A stretch of 49,442 nucleotides of DNA, from the NCBI GenBank assembly GCA_001767455.1, contig MELC01000037.1:1-49442 (forward strand), read 5' to 3'. The notes beneath the pieces are model-generated. The model did no database searches, was not told the DNA's origin, and worked only from the letters and a program-made list of their open reading frames with translations. Shown piece after piece: positions 48,368-49,442 of this stretch. The translations under genes and the position numbers were made by a program. Every line of letters begins with the position of its first letter. Position 1 is the stretch's first letter. The DNA is from Acidobacteria bacterium RIFCSPLOWO2_12_FULL_66_21. Lineage in GTDB: Bacteria; Acidobacteriota; Vicinamibacteria; Vicinamibacterales; 2-12-FULL-66-21.

Positions 48368-49442
48368 TCATCGCACCGTCAGGTCCTGGGTCTTGTGCTC
48401 CCCGTCACCGAGCGCCGTGGTGGCCGCCAGCATCGCGAAGCGCTGGAGGAACGCAGGATCGTACCACTCCCCCTGCTCGACGTCGCTGACGGCCGCAATC
48501 AGGTACTCCCCGGGCGGCATGTTGCGGAGGCTGTACTTGCCATCGGACGCGGGCCGGATGGCATTGATGCGGCGCGACTGCGCCGTCCACTGCATGCGAT
48601 CGGTCGGCGCCACGACGACGTAGCACGCCGGCGACGGCTCGCCGGCCGCGTCGCGCACGACGCCCGCGAACTCCGTCGTGCGGTCCGTGAACGTGATGAC
48701 GGCGTCCTCGACGCTCTTCTGGAGCTGGTAGGGCGCGGTGAGCGTGTCCTGTCCGTCCATCACGGACGACTTCAGCATCCACGGCGATCGATCCGGCAGC
48801 CCGGCGGAGAGCGACGCGGCGGACAACGTCGCGGTCAGCCGGTACCGGCCCGGCGTGACGCCCGAGATCGTGAACTGGCCCTGGGCATCCACACGCGCAG
48901 GGGACGTCACGAGGCTCATTTCGCCGGGTCCCTGAATCGGCGTCAACGTGATTCGAATCGCTGCAAGGTTGGACGGCGGCGCCGTCGGCCCCTCGAACGC
49001 AAGCCGTCCCTTGATCGTGAAGCCGCGCTGCAGCGTGAGGGGAAAGTCGGTAAGGTCCGTACCTTCGACGGTGAGGTCGGCCGCGGCCCAGAGGGTACCG
49101 ACATCCGGCATGGCTGACGTCGACGTCGCCCCCGCCGACGCTCGCGAGCTGACGACGTATCGACCGGGCGCGATGCCGTTCACCGTGAACTTGCCTTCGG
49201 CGTCCGCGCGGGTCACGCGGATGCTGTCCATCATTGCAGCGGCGGACGCATTGGCGATGAGCGTCACCGTCGTCATCGCGGGCGGCGGCGTGCCGTCTGA
49301 GTTCGCGACAGTTCCGCTGACGCGCGCCATCGGCACGAACTGGAGCTGGAAGTCGATGCCGCCGCGTTCCTCCCCTTGGGCGACCGAAATCGTCGCGGCT
49401 TCCCCGAGCTGCGTGGTGCCGGGATAATACACCGCGGCATAG
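48368..49442 (-). CDS. Carboxypeptidase-regulatory-like secreted protein, type A (copy 3), partial
   Basis: The frame is open to the window end (reading YAAVYYPGTTQLGEA at the edge), so the N-terminal part lies outside. The visible 358 residues match the second half of the type A proteins: YYPGT, then GEERGGIDFQLQFVPMARVSGTV, LTLQRGFTIKGRLAFEG, VDAQGQFTISGVTPGRYRL and the C-terminus PPGEYLIAAVSDVEQGEWYDPAFLQRFA. It is more divergent from copies 1 and 2 than they are from each other, by eye. The promoter of the whole array must lie beyond the window. Confidence 0.75.
   Translation of the reverse strand, partial: YAAVYYPGTTQLGEAATISVAQGEERGGIDFQLQFVPMARVSGTVANSDGTPPPAMTTVTLIANASAAAMMDSIRVTRADAEGKFTVNGIAPGRYVVSSRASAGATSTSAMPDVGTLWAAADLTVEGTDLTDFPLTLQRGFTIKGRLAFEGPTAPPSNLAAIRITLTPIQGPGEMSLVTSPARVDAQGQFTISGVTPGRYRLTATLSAASLSAGLPDRSPWMLKSSVMDGQDTLTAPYQLQKSVEDAVITFTDRTTEFAGVVRDAAGEPSPACYVVVAPTDRMQWTAQSRRINAIRPASDGKYSLRNMPPGEYLIAAVSDVEQGEWYDPAFLQRFAMLAATTALGDGEHKTQDLTVR

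Overview
The window is GC-rich and densely coded, with short gaps, many GTG starts and many 1-8 nt gene overlaps. The protein types point to Acidobacteriota, probably the Vicinamibacteria lineage: DUF5916 outer-membrane protein, an LVIVD-repeat Tat protein, coupled carboxypeptidase-regulatory-like proteins, multi-HlyD export operons and alternative complex III. This is inferred from gene content; there is no rRNA or other phylogenetic marker in the window.

Layout. (1) 1-6.8 kb, minus strand: a VapC-like PIN fragment, a secreted methyltransferase plus DUF5916 pair, a FrsA-like hydrolase and a Tat-exported LVIVD-repeat protein. (2) 6.9-12.6 kb, minus strand: a six-gene MoxR/VWA/DUF58 operon. 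Its promoter-operator at 12.6 kb is almost a copy of the one in front of the LVIVD gene at 6.9 kb, so the two units are probably co-regulated. (3) 12.7-16.9 kb, minus strand: a two-subunit molybdenum hydroxylase (IorAB type) and an anion transporter of the MatC/DcuC kind. (4) 17.1-22.3 kb, plus strand: three successive HlyD-type adaptors and a MacB-type permease, with no ATPase gene.

(5) 22.3-40.5 kb: a respiratory island, the main finding. Its left arm reads rightwards: narK, a TehA/SLAC1-type anion channel, and a glutamine amidotransferase gene broken by an IS630-type remnant. Its right arm reads leftwards as an unbroken 11-gene chain, narC-narG-narH-narJ-narI-actA-actB-actC-actD-actE-actF. 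This joins a membrane nitrate reductase and its diheme cytochrome to a complete quinol:cytochrome c oxidoreductase (alternative complex III). Both arms start with a CRP/FNR-type palindrome that shares the core TATGACG-N2-CGTCATA. The island lies between the intact MacB-type permease gene and a 303-bp, almost identical, internally deleted copy of that gene's 3' part (40624-40926). This suggests recent insertion or duplication.

(6) 40.9-49.4 kb, minus strand: a decamer minisatellite, then a tandem A-B-A-B-A array of secreted carboxypeptidase-regulatory-like proteins, translationally coupled and running off the window end.

How the genes may work together: narK and the anion channel would move nitrate and nitrite. 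NarGHI would oxidise quinol and reduce nitrate in the cytoplasm. ActABCDEF would oxidise quinol and pass electrons to periplasmic cytochrome c, possibly NarC, for later steps whose enzymes are not in this window. Coordinates of features were read directly from the sequence. Family assignments rest on motif recognition without database searches.
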